Positions 63,458-64,000 of a DNA stretch of 64,000 nucleotides are shown here, piece after piece. The translations under genes were made by a program, and so were the position numbers. Under the pieces are notes generated by a model. The model saw nothing but the letters and a program-made list of their open reading frames with translations. It made no database searches and had not been told where the DNA came from. The DNA is from Arachis hypogaea (taxonomy: Eukaryota > Streptophyta > Magnoliopsida > Fabales > Fabaceae): positions 79,492,445 through 79,556,444 of the forward strand of contig NC_092051.1 of assembly GCF_003086295.3 (NCBI RefSeq). Reading direction: 5' to 3'. The number at the start of each line of letters is the position of its first letter. The stretch's first letter is position 1.

Positions 63458-64000
63458 AAGAAGAAAAAAAAAGAAAGAAAAGAAAGAGACTTCCAATAGA
63501 TAAGAAGCTCCTCCTTAAAGTCAAAAGTAGAGAAAGAAGAAGAAGATAAAAAATAAAAATAAAAATAAATAAAAGAAGTAGAAGAAAAATACCATAAAAA
63601 TAGTTTATAAGAGTAAATAAAAGAAGATAGAAGAATAGAGAATAGAAGAGAAATCACAAGAAAGTTTTTTGTGCTACTTAGACAATAGAACTTCCAGTGA
63701 AATATGAAGAAGAAAGGAAAGAAGATAAAGAATTGTAGGTAAAGAGTAGAAGGAAGTAGAGTTGAATGAATAGAGATGAGAAGAGAAGAGGTATAAATAG
63801 AAAAAGTAAATAAGAATTAAAATAAATTTTTTATTTTATTTATTTAATTAATTTTCAAAAAATAGGTTATTAATTTAAAAAGAATTTAAAATTTAAATCT
63901 TGATTTCGAAAAATAGAAGGGAGAGAAGAAAGAGAAATTTTCAAAATTTATGAGAGAAGAGAGTTAGTTAGGTGGTTTTGAAAAAGAAGGAAGAGAAGAA
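63458..64000 (-). other. Leader of the minus-strand FIDEL-like element
   Basis: No gene. Strongly purine-rich on the plus strand (AGAAGAAAG runs, 63460-63780), so C/T-rich in sense, then AT-rich. The primer-binding site and 5' LTR are not reached before the window ends. Confidence 0.5.

Larger units (their letters stand above)
7187..64000 (-). mobile_element. FIDEL-like minus-strand element, split by three insertions, 5' end off window
   Basis: Read right to left: leader (64000-63458), gag (63457-61836), insertion c, gag-protease linker and protease start (24683-24067), insertion b, protease end and a C-terminal domain (19957-19358), hairpin (19301-19318), internal TATA box (18803-18810), extra ORF (18630-17486), 3' region, and 3' LTR (16321-7187) holding insertion a. 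Removing each insertion with one target duplication keeps gag, protease and C-terminal domain in a single frame. Reverse transcriptase, RNase H and the integrase core are absent, so this is a non-autonomous derivative. Its left neighbour GATCT (7182-7186) should recur beyond its 5' LTR outside the window. Confidence 0.85.

Overview
The window is plant nuclear DNA made entirely, as far as I can see, of LTR retrotransposons. I find no host gene, tRNA, rRNA or CRISPR array. Most elements are Ty3/gypsy of the Athila group. Their primer-binding site, TGGCGCCGTTGCCGGGGA, is complementary to the 3' end of plant tRNA-Asp. One chromovirus (Tekay/Del type, tRNA-iMet primer) and one degraded Tat-lineage element are also present. 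LTRs that begin TGATGAGCGG and carry many GGCGTTCAACGCC motifs match my memory of the peanut FIDEL family. Arachis, or a close legume relative, is therefore the likely source; this identification is recall, not a search.

Layout from left to right. At 1-4363 is the right part of a plus-strand FIDEL-like element (integrase, 3' region, LTR). At 4364-4716 is the end of another LTR. At 4717-7186 is a Tat-lineage remnant with RNase H and integrase on the minus strand and an antisense extra ORF. From 7187 to beyond the right edge lies one old minus-strand FIDEL-like element, cut apart by three later insertions, each with a matching 5-bp target duplication: (a) 7243-14812, a non-autonomous element in its 3' LTR (AAGTG); (b) 19963-24066, a short non-autonomous element in its protease (GACGT); (c) 24689-61830, a 37-kb composite between gag and protease (GAAAG). 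Inside (c) sits an almost complete Athila-type element at 29120-53583 (TGAGT). Inside its gag gene sits a Tekay-type chromovirus at 32138-44739 (TTCTC). That makes five nested levels. The right LTR of (c) also lost about 223 bp, replaced by a 5.2-kb piece (56532-61744) that ends in two LTRs facing each other.

Frame arithmetic shows that each interrupted gene rejoins in frame once the insertion and one duplication are removed. Every gag-pol copy is now broken, mostly by nonsense codons that fit C-to-T changes, so I annotate them as pseudogenes. The least damaged are the chromovirus (one frame, four stops) and the 29120-53583 element (one 5-bp duplication and one TAG).

The most unusual content is not protein coding. 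First, each LTR family carries its own array of long palindromes, about 70-75 bp apart in the clearest cases; arms change together within a unit, and copy number differs between LTRs of one element. Second, each of several LTR families starts with a different short palindrome. Third, a GTTGGG-6nt-CCCAAC hairpin with compensatory base changes follows the last coding region in six elements. Fourth, a hairpin plus TTTAAGTTTGGTGTTG abuts the 3' LTR and is reused upstream. Fifth, the chromovirus LTR contains a 199-codon ORF open in both copies, in a segment that looks unusually divergent between the LTRs.
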